Made by a program: the position numbers and the translations under genes
In this document: positions 35,373 through 46,839 of the stretch, piece by piece
Layout of the letters: each line of letters starts with the position of its first letter
Numbering within the stretch: the stretch's first letter is position 1
The notes under the pieces: model-generated
The model's input: the letters and a program-made list of their open reading frames with translations, nothing else
Told to the model about the DNA's origin: nothing
The model's database searches: none
Source of the DNA: Glebionis coronaria
Lineage: Eukaryota > Streptophyta > Magnoliopsida > Asterales > Asteraceae
Assembly (NCBI GenBank): GCA_025667525.1
Contig: CM046879.1
Span: 387,585,039 to 387,649,038, forward strand
Length of the DNA stretch: 64,000 nucleotides
Direction: 5' to 3'

Positions 35373-36062
35373 AAATGTAACGTAGGACGTGGGGTTGAGC
35401 AAAGAAGATTCTTTTGCGGTTTTGGTGAATTTTCAATTTTTTCTTGTGTATTACGTAGACACAAATCTACAAAATCTCTCCTCGAATCAAACTTTTTATT
35501 AGAGAAGCATCAAGGAGTGAAAACGATCATGTGAAGCGAAAGCTTTCGATGACTTGAAAACGTTGGTCGAACACCAAAACGTTTAGGAGGGTTCAATAAT
35601 TCAAAACCAAGCAAATATATGATACATATATAATACTTTGGTTGGAAAAACATTAATTAGCCCTCACTTTATAAGTATGCACAAGCAAGCGGAGGAAACG
35701 AGGCGGCGCGAAGCACTTAAGAGCCTTTTTCCTTTAGGTCGTGAAATACAACCTCCTTATACCCACCTTATAGTTTGCACTTATCGAGTTTAAGCTTCTT
35801 AAAAGTATTTATATATTTTTCGCTTTTTCTTATTTGAATTCGATACACTCAATAACAACCAGAACGCTTGCTAATGAGGTGAGATTTCTCGCGTATTTGG
35901 AGATACTTTAGATTTATTGTGATACGTATATAATATAGTAATAATATTCAAAAAGAAAACGAACAACAATAATACGTATGATTAGAGTTCTAATCACACA
36001 AATAATATTTTTGGTTAATATTAAAATCAAAAGTTTTCAAATCTAACACAACACACCTCCCT

Positions 36063-36075
36063 GGCAGCGGCGCCA
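36063..36075 (-). other. Primer binding site of element E (tRNA-Asp-like)
   Basis: The minus strand reads TGGCGCCGCTGCC. Plant tRNA-Asp would give TGGCGCCGTTGCC, one base different, and Athila elements are known to use tRNA-Asp. The same 13-mer stands at 50273-50285 and 63619-63631. The leader between here and gag (35373-36062) shows no gene. Confidence 0.85.
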
Positions 36076-36082
36076 AAATTAT

Positions 36083-37712
36083 TGTGGTAAAAATACGCTT
36101 TTAGGAAAAAGACCTATATGCGGTAAGTATTAAATGCACGTTTAGTGAAACGTAACACTTATGACCCTTTACGAGATCGTTCACCAAGGAGGTTAATTGT
36201 GTGTGTTAAACTTTGTTCTTTTTGTTTAATATTGAGAGAAAAGGGGAAAGAAAATGACAGATTACGATAAAATAAACTAGACGAAAAATGTGTTTTCACG
36301 CAAAACGAGGCAAAAAATTAAATTTAGTCTAAAAATTCCTAGAAAATCACAAAAAAATACCTAAAATTATATCTAAGGTTCACAAATAAGCAAATCTTCT
36401 TGTAGCTTTTTAAATTAATTAATACTTAGTTTTTAAATGCTAATTAAAGCCTTAAAAATCAAATAAATTAACAAAAAACCAAAAATAATATTTTTCACTT
36501 TGTAAACCTCAAAAATATTCTAATTAAGCTAAAAAGTATTTTTCAAAATTTTAAACCTTTTAAAAGTAATTAAAAGCCCTAAAAATAACTTTAAAATTAA
36601 ATAAAATAATAAAATAATATTTAAAATCCAAAATTTATAAAAAATTATAAAAACTTTCAAACTAGTGTGATTTTATCTAATTAAAACAAAAATAAACTTG
36701 AAATTACCAAAATACCCCTATTGGGCCCCCAAAGGGCTAAATACAAAAACATACTACTTAATGGGCTTTTTAGCGCAATAAAATCCAAACTTTACAGAAA
36801 CTTATGAAAAAGCCCAGTCCAACTCAAAATTTGATTTTAAGCACAAAAGCCTAAAGGCTGAAAAGCAGAAAGTGAGCTTATCACAAATTAAATGACAATA
36901 AGCTAAACCTTAATGGGCCAATAAGCCCATTAAGCTATAAGTCAATGCCATAAGCTCTACTTAAACACACGTCGTTCTTATTGATATTTAAGCTTATTTT
37001 TAAAAACAAGTTCTGAAAAAGAACAAGAAATAAGCCGGAAACTCGAAAAGAACTTTTTCACAAAAAGACAAAATAGTCGATTTGGAGTTAAAAGCCACCT
37101 TATAAGCTGATTCTTTTTCCAAAATCTCTTAAACGACTTAACTTAGAATAATCAACAAGAAAAATCCCTAAAAGTTAAGTAGAATAAAATGTAGGATCCA
37201 ATAAGCACTTATAAAAAATGATATTAAGCTAGTTTTTTAACAAAAGCTTAACCAAATAAGCTGTAACCTTCCAAGATTAATAATAAGCTGAGAAAAATGA
37301 CACCAACTACAAAAAGTGAGTTGTTGCTTGATACAATAAGCAGTTGTGAAGCAATAACCTCTTTTGGTCTTATTTGACCAAAGTCAATAAAAGTCAAAGC
37401 CTGTTCTTATGGTTCAAATGAACTGGTGGGATGATTTTGAGGCAATATGGATCAATTTTGCAGGAAGCCTTGATTCCAAGGCCAATGAACCAAGCCCACC
37501 AGCTGGTGAACTAGTCTTAGGTGTTAGCAGTTAAAGCCAATAAGCAAGTTTTCTTATAAGCTTGGCACAAAAGCAAATAACACTCAAAATTCAACAACAA
37601 GAAGCCAGAGAATCAATAGCAAGCAGCCAAAACCAAGGACATCAACTGGATAACAAAATGCAAAGTAAAATCACAAGGCACTTTTGATGATGCACTTGAC
37701 CACCACAGTCAA
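36083..37712 (-). repeat. Element E LTR (incomplete), rich in AATAAGC words
   Basis: The LTR starts seven bases after the primer site, at TGTGGTAAAAATACG on the plus strand, and continues until element H begins at 37713; its other end is not seen. It is A+T-rich. Between 36880 and 37570 about fifteen copies of ATAAGC occur (AATAAGC, TATAAGC and TTAAGC variants). No gene. 37102-37712 is repeated at 41709-42320. Confidence 0.7.
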
Positions 37713-38346
37713 TGTAAAACCCGCTTTAAAAATACCTTAGAACATAAATTTCCTGAATTTACATATAAATTTAAACAACACAAGTAATTAATATACTACA
37801 CGCGTCACGAGTATAATTAGGTACATATCGTATATTAATCAAATACGATAAGTAATTACGTATTTAAAATATTACGTATAAAATGTATATTAAACATGGA
37901 TACGCACACGTAACATTAACACGTCGCGAAATAAAATAAAAACAAGTATAAGGGCTGTTTTGTATAGACGTGTAGACAATGGGGGGCAAAAATATGGGCC
38001 AAGGCCCAATGGGACTCACAAACCGACTAGGAAAAAAAGAAAAGAACGGATGGAGTACATATATATATTTTGAGGAAACGTAATCTGTAGAAACCCTAAA
38101 CAGAATTATTAATCAATAGTTCCTTGTTTTTTCTATCTTGCCGTCGACTGCTCTCCAAGAAACACGAAACACGATCGTGAGTTTTAATCAGGAACAAGGT
38201 TAAATTCGTGTTCATTGTTTTAAACCCTAAACACAAATCAAGGTAATCGGAATCATGTTTTATTTTTCTGTTTCTTCGTTTGTTAGTTGTTCAAGATTCA
38301 GGTTTTATGGTTTTGAAACATGTTAAAAACAAGAGATATGAAAGGG
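37713..38346 (+). repeat. Element H LTR start, duplicated fragment
   Basis: Begins TGTAAAACCCGCTTT and ends at the AAGGG target site of F; it is the copy-1 version of 42321-42954. It belongs to a Tekay-type LTR, since element C begins TGTAAAACCCGCATG on its own sense strand. Confidence 0.75.
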
Positions 38347-40215
38347 TAATATAGTGATTTTATTAGGTTCTTTTTCGATTTAGTTCGAATTGATCTCCGG
38401 TTAAATGTGTGACTCAGTCGTCTTGTGAATAAAAAGAAAAGTTTGTTATCTATTTCTATTTAAAAGGTAAAAGTGAAACGTAATAAAAACAAACCAAAAA
38501 TAAATAACTAACAATAAAGAAGCATAACAAATAATAAAACGTAAATTAAAACAAAATAATTAATAAAAATAAAACTAAACGAAGAAATTAACATTCGAAT
38601 GAAAAATAAAATTAACCTAATGAAAAAGGAGAAAATAAAACTAAGAGGGTACTTTAATGTTAAACGAGGCAAAACCTAAAGCGGGTACTAAATAAAAGAT
38701 AAAACTTGAACCTTATGAAAAAAATATTAATTTTAAAATTAGACGAAAAATATAACTAAAAATACGTGACTTTCAGAATTAAAATCGGAACAACTTTCAG
38801 ATTAAACTAAACAACTACGGAACAATATTAATAAATAAGTAAGCAGGCAGGCTACTAGCTCAAGCAGGCAGCCTAGCAGCTGGATTTGGCGGGAAAAACT
38901 TAAGCTAGCAAGTACACATTTATGTGATTTTTATATTTGTTATATGGAATGTTTGTGTTTTTTTTATTCTTATCCGGATTGTATTCTTATCCGGATTAAA
39001 TGATTGGGCTCCTTATCCGGGATATTTTCATTTAGGCTTATCCGGGAAACAATTTTTATGTTATCCGGAATGTGTAGTTAATCGCTTATCCGGAATACAT
39101 GCTTGACCAACTATCCGGAATACTAGATGAAGCTGCTTATCCTGAATGTGGGTTTGATCACTTATCCGGAATGTTACTAAGAAGCTTATCCGGAATATTG
39201 GGGTTTTGGAAAAAATCCGGATAAGAACAAAAATGCAAATAAGCAAAACTAAAAATAATCAAAAATCTAATAAGCACTTATCTAAAAACTTAACCAAATT
39301 GATTTTAAGAAAAAGCTAATAAGCCAAAATTTAAAAACATTTAAAAACACTAAATAATAAAAATATTTAAAAACAACTTTTTATAAAAATTTACTAATAA
39401 GCACTTAATTAAAAATAAATAAATTAACACAATAAGCACTAAAACACTATAAGCTATAAAAATCAAACACTAAAAGATCAATAAGCACAATCAAACACAA
39501 AACATGAATTAATCAAGAACATGATTAACAAACTATATGATTATCTAAAACAAAACAAGATTAAAAATAAAGAAAAGTAGAATGAGAATGATTAACTGAA
39601 AAGCTTGAAATTAAGATGATTAAAGATTCAAATTACAAGATTAATGAAAGAGATTCAAAAGAATTAAGAAAAGCTAGAGAGAGAATGTATATTAATCTAC
39701 TCCTAATTACCTTGCAAAATTAAAACTAACTAAAATTATCTAACCACCTCCTAATGACACATTAGGAGGGTATTTATAGGAGGAGTAAAATGTTGATGCT
39801 TTCTTCATTCTTTCTTCTTGTCTCGACTCGATTTAAATTCTTTGTCTTTCTCAATGTCGTCTCGGGATTTATCGATATAAATTGAACTCGTCTTATAATT
39901 TTCTTCATTAATTAGACTTGGTTCTTCGACTTCATTAAACTTCCGTCTTTAGACTTTTTCTTCGATAAATTTTCAGAATAGGCCTTGGACTTCCGTTCTT
40001 TTTGCACTCTTGATCTTTTGACTTTGTCTTTTCTCATTTTCTTCAATAAAAGCCCGTGAAAGCCTGTGTTTTCTTCCCTTTTCACATTTTGGTCCTAAAT
40101 CACAACAAAAACACAAACCACGCATAATTCCGACATTTACGACATAAAATACACGTTTTGGCTTGGTTTTTATTATAGTTAAGTGGTAAAAGGATGGGTG
40201 TTTTCACACCTATCA
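38347..40215 (-). repeat. Extra copy of the element F 3' LTR
   Basis: 1869 bp, ends TAATATAG and CACCTATCA. It closely matches the F 3' LTR at 42955-44820 and is more distant from the F 5' LTR at 50288-52155, so it came with the tandem duplication and not from a separate insertion. It has the CCGGAAT word array (about 38970-39235), the TATA box (39771-39780, minus) and the hairpin at 39747-39769. Confidence 0.88.
39747..39780 (-). promoter_or_regulatory. TATA box and adjacent perfect hairpin in the F-type LTR
   Basis: Sense CCTATAAATA (39780-39771), then one base, then CCTCCTAATG / TGT / CATTAGGAGG, a 10 bp perfect inverted repeat with a 3-base loop (39769-39747). Plant start sites lie about 30 bp past TATA, so the hairpin would be between the box and the start or at the 5' end of the RNA. 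The same arrangement is at 44352-44385 and 51687-51720. Confidence 0.6.
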
Positions 40216-41708
40216 AATCCCCTATACTTGACCATTGCAATGCCCTCATGTAATGCCTTAATTACAAAGCGAGTTTTACATTTTCCATCATAATCAATCC
40301 ACCTTGGCCTTTATTAAACACAAGACAAGTAAAAATATCAAAGACTTACCTTAGGATTTTGGAATGTCATGGATGTTTATCACCCTCAAGTTTCACGTTC
40401 CACATACCAAGCATAAAAACGGGATCATTGTTATTATAAGTTAGCAAATTAACACAAACTCATGTGGCCAATTATTCACTTAGACTCCCTTATTCCTAGG
40501 TGTATCTCTTATATTTTATTGTTGTCTTGAATGATCACGAGGATGCATTGTTTAACTTATTTCGATAGTGTATTTAGGCCTAAAATAAAGTGGGACGATT
40601 TAATTAATAGTTAGGTAAAGGACAAAATCTTTTAAAACTGCTTCTCGGGACCTCATAAAGTTCATATCTTGGCATAACTCGCTTCACGATTTGAGACCTT
40701 TCCCAGATCGATATTTGGCATTGGCTTCATACTTCAAATCTTGAGAGACGTTCATGAAATAATGGTCTTCTCTTCATAATAGGAATTTCTTCACTTGAAC
40801 TTTTTAAGAGATCTTTCATACTTAGACCACGAATTCTTCATTTTTGTCCAATCTTTATTTGGAATTTTGATATACAACGATCCACCTCCTTTTAGGACTT
40901 GGATCTATTTATCCTCATACCTTGCTAGGGTCTTTTTGGATAGACTTCTCCATGATCTTTTGGGGAGTGTTTGCTTTTCGTCGTGTGTCTCGATCCTTCA
41001 TATTGATTTTTGATAAATGATTCTTCACATCACTTTTTGATCTCTAGCAACAAAATGTAACCCTCATGTCTTGTTAGGACCTTTTCGGACTCGCCAATCT
41101 TTGCATCCCGCTTCAATAAGTTATGCCTTGGCTATGAACTCTAATTAATACCGAGCAACTTTTAAACGATCTTGGGCTAGAAGCTAAGTAACTTTTCAAA
41201 TCGTACAACCTTATTTATTGCAATTAAATTCATTAGCAAGCGATGGGAAAAAAAGCTCATAATCAACTAACATAAATTCATGAAAGAATACCAAACTTAT
41301 AATTGACTCTAGCATCTCTCGTTCTCCACAATTTAAAATCTCAAGGAATGAGACTCGTGGATGCTTAGTCAATTAAATCAAAGTTTTGGGTTTTCAAGTC
41401 ATCTATAGGATCTTGCAACTTCTTAGACTTTTTCAAGTTTAGAATTCGCATTTTAAAGTTCCCTTGATAAACGACTTTCTAGGATCAATTATAGGAACTT
41501 GCGAAAAGTTCTTGTTCTTAACCCGTAAAAGTTAAGACTTTCGCGTTTTAAAGTTCCCTATATAAAAGCCTAGCAAAACTTGACTTAAACACGTTAAGGA
41601 TACTAGCTAGAGTAAACTTAGATAAGTAAACTCGGGTTGGGTCAAAATATTCACAACGTTTAAAAATTAAAACCACTTTATTAAAATTTATTCTAGCAAA
41701 GAAAGTAA
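40216..41708 (-). other. Extra copy of the element F 3' internal region
   Basis: Noncoding sequence that in element F lies between the gag-protease frame and the 3' LTR. It starts with the polypurine tract complement (CCCCTATACTTG, 40219-40230). A 72-codon open frame here (40795-41013) runs against the element sense and has no support. Confidence 0.8.
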
Positions 41709-42320
41709 ATAAGCTGATTCTTTTTCCAAAATCTCTTAAACGACTTAACTTAGAATAATCAACAAGAAAAATCCCTAAAAGTTAAGTAGAATAAAATGTA
41801 GGATCTAATAAGCACTTATAAAAAATGATATTAAGCTAGTTTTTTTAACAAAAGCTTAACCAAATAAGCTGTAACCTTCCAAGATTAATAATAAGCTGAG
41901 AAAAATGACACCAACTACAAAAAGTGAGTTGTTGCTTGATACAATAAGCAGTTGTGAAGCAATAACCTCTTTTGGTCTTATTTGACCAAAGTCAATAAAA
42001 GTCAAAGCCTGTTCTTATGGTTCAAATGAACTGGTGGGATGATTTTGAGGCAATGTGGATTACTTTTGCAGGAAGCCTTGATTCCAAGGCCAATGAACCA
42101 AGCCCACCAGCTGGTGAACTAGTCTTAGGTGTTAGCAGTTAAAGCCAATAAGCAAGTTGTCTTATAAGCTTGGCACAAAAGCAAATAGCACTCAAAACTC
42201 AACAACAAGAAGCCAGAGAATCAATAGCAAGCAGCCGAAACCAAGGGCATCAACTGGATAACAAAATGCAAAGTAAAATCACAAGGCACTTTTGATGATG
42301 CACTTGACCACCACAGTCAA

Positions 42321-42954
42321 TGTAAAACCCGCTTTAAAAATACCTTAGAACATAAATTTCCTGAATTTACATATAAATTTAAACAACACAAGTAATTAAT
42401 ATACTACACGCGTCACGAGTATAATTAGGTACATATCGTATATTAATCAAATACGATAAGTAATTACGTATTTAAAATATTACGTATAACATGTGTATTA
42501 AACATGAATACGCACACGTAACATTAACACGTCGCGAAATAAAATAAAAACAAGTATAAGGGCTGTTTTGTATAGACGTGTAGACAATGGGGGGCAAAAA
42601 TATGGGCCAAGGCCCAATGGGACTCACAAACCGACTAGGAAAAAAAGAAAAGAATGGATGGAGTACATATATATATTTTGAGGAAACGTAATCTGTAGAA
42701 ACCCTAAACAGAATTATTAATCAATAGTTCCTTGTTTTTTCTATCTTGCCGTCGACTGCTCTCCAAGAAACACGAAACACGATCGTGAGTTTTAATCAGG
42801 AACAAGGTTAAATTCGTGTTCATTGTTTTAAACCCTAAACACAAATCAAGGTAATCGGAATCATGTTTTATTTTTCTGTTTCTTCGTTTGTTAGTTGTTC
42901 AAGATTCAGGTTTTATGGTTTTGAAACATGTTAAAAACAAGAGATATGAAAGGG
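42321..42954 (+). repeat. Element H: Tekay-type LTR, left part
   Basis: Plus-sense LTR start TGTAAAACCC, flanked on the left by GTCAA. It is interrupted by F at the AAGGG target site and continues at 52156. The sequence carries ACGTA and CACACG words and a GGGCC-rich patch (about 42590-42620) in the order seen in the element C LTR. Confidence 0.75.
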
Positions 42955-44820
42955 TAATATAGTGATTTTATTAGGTTCTTTTTCGATTTAATTCGAATTG
43001 ATCTCCGGTTAAATGTGTGACTCAGTCGTCTTGTGAATAAAAAGAAAAGTTTGTTATCTATTTCTATTTAAAAGGTAAAAGTGAAACGTAATAAAAACAA
43101 ACCAAAAACAAATAACTAACAATAAAGAAGCATAACAAATAATAAAACGTAAATTAAAACAAAATAATTAATAATAATAAAACTAAACGAAGAAATTAAC
43201 ATTCGACTGAAAAATAAAATTAACCTAATGAAAAAGGAGAAAATAAAACTAAGAGGGTACTTTAATGTTAAACGAGGCAAAACCTAAAGCGGGTACTAAA
43301 TAAAAGATAAATCTTGAACCTTATGAAAAAATATTAATTTTAAAATTAGACGAAAAATATAACTAAAAATACGTGACTTTCAGAATTAAAATCGGAACAA
43401 CTTTCAGATTAAACTAAACAACTACGGAACAATATTAATAAATAAGTAAGCAGGCAGGCTACTAGCTCAAGCAGGCAGCCTAGCAGCTGGATTTGGCGGG
43501 AAAAACTTAAGCTAGCAAGTACACATTTATGTGATTTTTATATTTGTTATACGGAATGTTTGTGTTTTTTTATTCTTCTCCGGATTGTATTCTTATCCGG
43601 ATTAAATGATTGGGCTCCTTATCCGGGATATTTTCATTTAGGCTTATCCGGGAAACAATTTTTATGTTATCCGGAATGTGTAGTTAATCGCTTATCCGGA
43701 ATACATGCTTGACCAACTATCCGGAATACTAGATGAAGCTGCTTATCCTGAATGTGGGTTTGATCACTTATCCGGAATGTTACTAAGAAGCTTATCCGGA
43801 ATATTGGGGTTTTGGAAAAAATCCGGATAAGAACAAAAATGCAAATAAGCAAAACTAAAAATAATCAAAAATCTAATAAGCACTTATCTAAAAACTTAAC
43901 CAAATTGATTTTAAGAAAAAGCTAATAAGCCAAAATTTAAAAACATTTAAAAACTCTAAATAATAAAAATATTTAAAAACAACTTTTTATAAAAATTTAC
44001 TAATAAGCACTTAATTAAAAATAAAAAATTAACACAATAAGCACTAAAACACTATAAGCTATAAAAATCAAACCATAAAAGATCAATAAGCACAATCAAA
44101 CACAAAACATGAATTAATCAAGAACATGATTAACAAACTACATGATTATCTAAATCAAAACAAGATTAAAAATAAAGAAAAGTAGAATGAGAATGATTAA
44201 CTGAAAAGCTTGAAATTAAGATGATTAAAGATTCAAATTACAAGATTAATGAAAGAGATTCAAAAGAATTAAGAAAAGCTAGAGAGAGAATGTATATTAA
44301 TCTACTCCTAATTACCTTGCAAAATTAAAACTAACTAAAATTATCTAACCACCTCCTAATGACACATTAGGAGGGTATTTATAGGAGGAGTAAAATGTTG
44401 ATGCTTTCTTCATTCTTTCTTCTTGTCTCGACTCGATTTAAATTCTTTGTCTTTCTCAACGTCGTCTCGGGATTTATCGATATAAATTGAACTCGTCTTA
44501 TAATTTTCTTCTTTAATTAGACTTGGTTCTTCGACTTCATTAAACTTCCGTCTTTAGACTTTTTCTTCGATAAATCTTCAGAATAGGCCTTGGACTTCCG
44601 TTCTTTTTGCACTCTTGATCTTTTGACTTTGTCTTTTCTCATTTTCTTCAATAAAAGCCCGTGAAAGCCTGTGTTTTCTTCCCTTTTCACATTTTGGTCC
44701 TAAATCACAACAAAAACACAAACCACGCATAATTCCGACATTTACGACATAAAATACACGTTTTGGCTTGGTTTTTATTATAGTTAAGTGGTAAAAGGAT
44801 GGGTGTTTTCACACCTATCA
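42955..44820 (-). repeat. Element F 3' LTR
   Basis: 1866 bp; on the sense strand it begins TGATAGGTGTG and ends CACTATATTA, so the ends are TG...TA. The TATA box CCTATAAATA is at 44376-44385 (minus) with a perfect 10 bp inverted repeat next to it at 44352-44374. Eleven TTATCCGGAAT-like words lie at about 43575-43835, on the transcribed side of the TATA box. Confidence 0.92.
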
Positions 44821-46839
44821 AATCCCCTACACTTGACCATTGCAATGCCCTCATGTAATGCCTTAATTACAAAGCGAGTTTTACATTTTCCATCATAATC
44901 AATCCACCTTGGCCTTTATTAAACACAAGACAAGTAAAAAGATCAAAGACTTACCTTAGGATTTTGGAATGTCATGGATGTTTATCACCCTCAAGTTTCA
45001 CGTTCCACATACCAAGCATAAAAACGGGATCATTGTTATTATAAGTTAGCAAATTAACACAAACTCATGTGGCCAATTATTCACTTAGACTCCCTTATTC
45101 CTAGGTGTATCTCCTATATTTTATTGTTGTCTTGAATGATCACGAGGATGCATTGTTTAACTTATTTCGATAGTGTATTTAGGCCTAAAATAAAGTGGGA
45201 CGATTTAATTAATAGTTAGGTAAAGGACAAAATCTTTTAAAACTGCTTCTCGGGACCTCATAAAGTTCATATCTTGGCATAACTCGCTTCACGATTTTAG
45301 ACCTTTCCCAGATCGATATTTGGCATTGGCTTCATACTTCAAATCTTGAGAGACGTTCATAAAATAATGGTCTTCTCTTTATAATAGGAATTTCTTCACT
45401 TGAACTTTTTAAGAGATTTTTCATACTTAGACCACGAATTCTTCATTTTTGTCCAATCTTTATTTGGAATTTTGATATACAACGATCCGCCTCCTTTTAG
45501 GACTTGGATCTATTTATCCTCATACCTTGCTAGGGTCTTTTTGGATAGACTTCTCCATGATCTTTTGGGGAGTGTTTTCTTTTCGTCGTGTGTCTCGATC
45601 CTTCATATTGATTTTTGATAAATGATTCTTCACATCACTTTTTGATCTCTAGCAACAAAATGTAACCCTCATGTCTTGTTAGGACCTTTTTGGACTCGCC
45701 AATCTTTGCATCCCGCTTCAATAAGTTATGCCTTGCCTATGAACTCTAATTAATACCGAGCAACTTTTAAACGATCTTGGGCTAGAAGCTAAGTAACTTT
45801 TCAAATCGTACCTTATTTATTGCAATTAAATTCATTAGCAAGCGATGGGAGAAAAAGCTCATAATCAACTAACATAAATTCATGAAAGAATACCAAACTT
45901 ATAATTGACTCTAGCATCTCTCGTTCTCCACAATTTAAAATCTCAAGGAATGAGACTCGTGGATGCTTAGTCAATTAAATCAAAGTTTTGGGTTTTCAAG
46001 TCATCTATAGGATCTTGCAACTTCTTAGACTTTTTCAAGTTTAGAATTCGCATTTTAAAGTTCCCTTGATAAACGACTTTCTAGGATCATGTATAGGAAC
46101 TTGCGAAAAGTTCTTGTTCTTAACCCGTAAAAGTTAAGACTTTCGCGTTTTAAAGTTCCCTATATAAAAGCCTAGCAAAACTTGACTTAAACACGTTAAG
46201 GATACTAGCTAGAGTAAACTTAGATAAGTAAACTCGGGTTGGGTCAAAATATTCACAACGTTTAAAAATTAAAACCACTTTATTAAAATTTATTCTAGCA
46301 AAGAAAGAAAATAACTATACAAAGGTAAATACAACTAGGCCAAAATAGAGCAAAATTTTTGAAAAATGTCGAAAAATCAATTCTCCGGTTAAAATAAGGA
46401 CAAATACAAGGAAAAAGCCACTTAACTTCGATAGAAGTCCCCCCTACACTTAATATAAACATTGTCCTTAATGTTTAAGCATGTGGAAGTAAACTCCCCT
46501 ACACTTAGGACATTTTGCACGTTATTTAAATCTTGCTAAGGAAGAGACAACTAAAGTGATTCCTATTTTAATATTGAAGAATATAAAATAGTGAATCAAA
46601 AGAGTTTAGGATAGAACCGGGAAGACGAAGACACGAAATCACGGGTCGTCAAAAGTCATCAAGAATAGATCTTTGATAGCTCGAATCCCTGATCATGATA
46701 AGAAAGAAAACAACAAACACATACTAGGGTCTCCCCCTACACTTATTATAAAAACGGAATAAATGGATAGATACTGCGGGTTGCCTCCCGAGAAGCGCTT
46801 GGTTTTGTTCACCGAGTCGTGAGCCTGACTCGACCTTGA
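44821..46839 (-). other. Element F 3' internal noncoding region with repeated PPT-like words
   Basis: No convincing frame. The sense strand word TAAGTGTAGGGG (plus strand CCCCTACACTTA) occurs next to the 3' LTR (44824-44835, last base changed) and again at 46441-46452, 46496-46507 and 46734-46745. The region is conserved with 55846-57765 of element G despite lacking coding sequence. A stem-loop-like CGAGTC...GACTCG lies near 46817-46836. Confidence 0.8.

Larger units (their letters stand above)
33323..37712 (-). mobile_element. Element E: Athila-like Ty3/gypsy, 5' part only
   Basis: Read on the minus strand: LTR sequence (from beyond 37712 down to 36083), primer site (36063-36075), leader, gag and the beginning of protease, where element B interrupts it at 33323. 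The remaining pol and 3' LTR lie left of the window. The primer site, gag features and protease block match elements F and G, but the LTR is different. The LTR is itself interrupted at 37713 by element H and partly copied in the tandem duplication. E is the outermost and oldest element visible. Confidence 0.85.
37102..41708. repeat. Copy 1 of a 4.6 kb direct tandem duplication
   Basis: Matches 41709 to about 46312 end to end with sparse substitutions and short indels. The content in order is E LTR (37102-37712), H LTR start (37713-38346), F-type LTR (38347-40215) and F 3' internal region (40216-41708). The junction reads CTAGCAAAGAAAGTAAATAAGCTG: the left part continues as AAAATAACTATAC at 46309 and the right part comes from CCACCTTATAAGCTG at 37096, so ATAA is shared by both parents at the break. 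This points to a microhomology-mediated or unequal exchange event after F had inserted. Confidence 0.92.
41709..46312. repeat. Copy 2 of the 4.6 kb direct tandem duplication
   Basis: Same content as 37102-41708, but continuous at its right end with the rest of element F, so this copy holds the true F 3' LTR and target site. Examples of differences: ATATGGATCAATTTT in copy 1 against ATGTGGATTACTTTT here, and ATAAAATGTATATT against ATAACATGTGTATT. Such differences argue against a simple assembly artefact. Confidence 0.92.

Noticed and set aside
38347..40215. An independent solo LTR of the F family
   Set aside because: Flanks on both sides match those of the F 3' LTR, so it belongs to the tandem duplication.
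40795..41013. 72-codon frame MNFLRD..., repeated at 45400-45618
   Set aside because: Repeated because of the tandem duplication; antisense to element F and without a domain.
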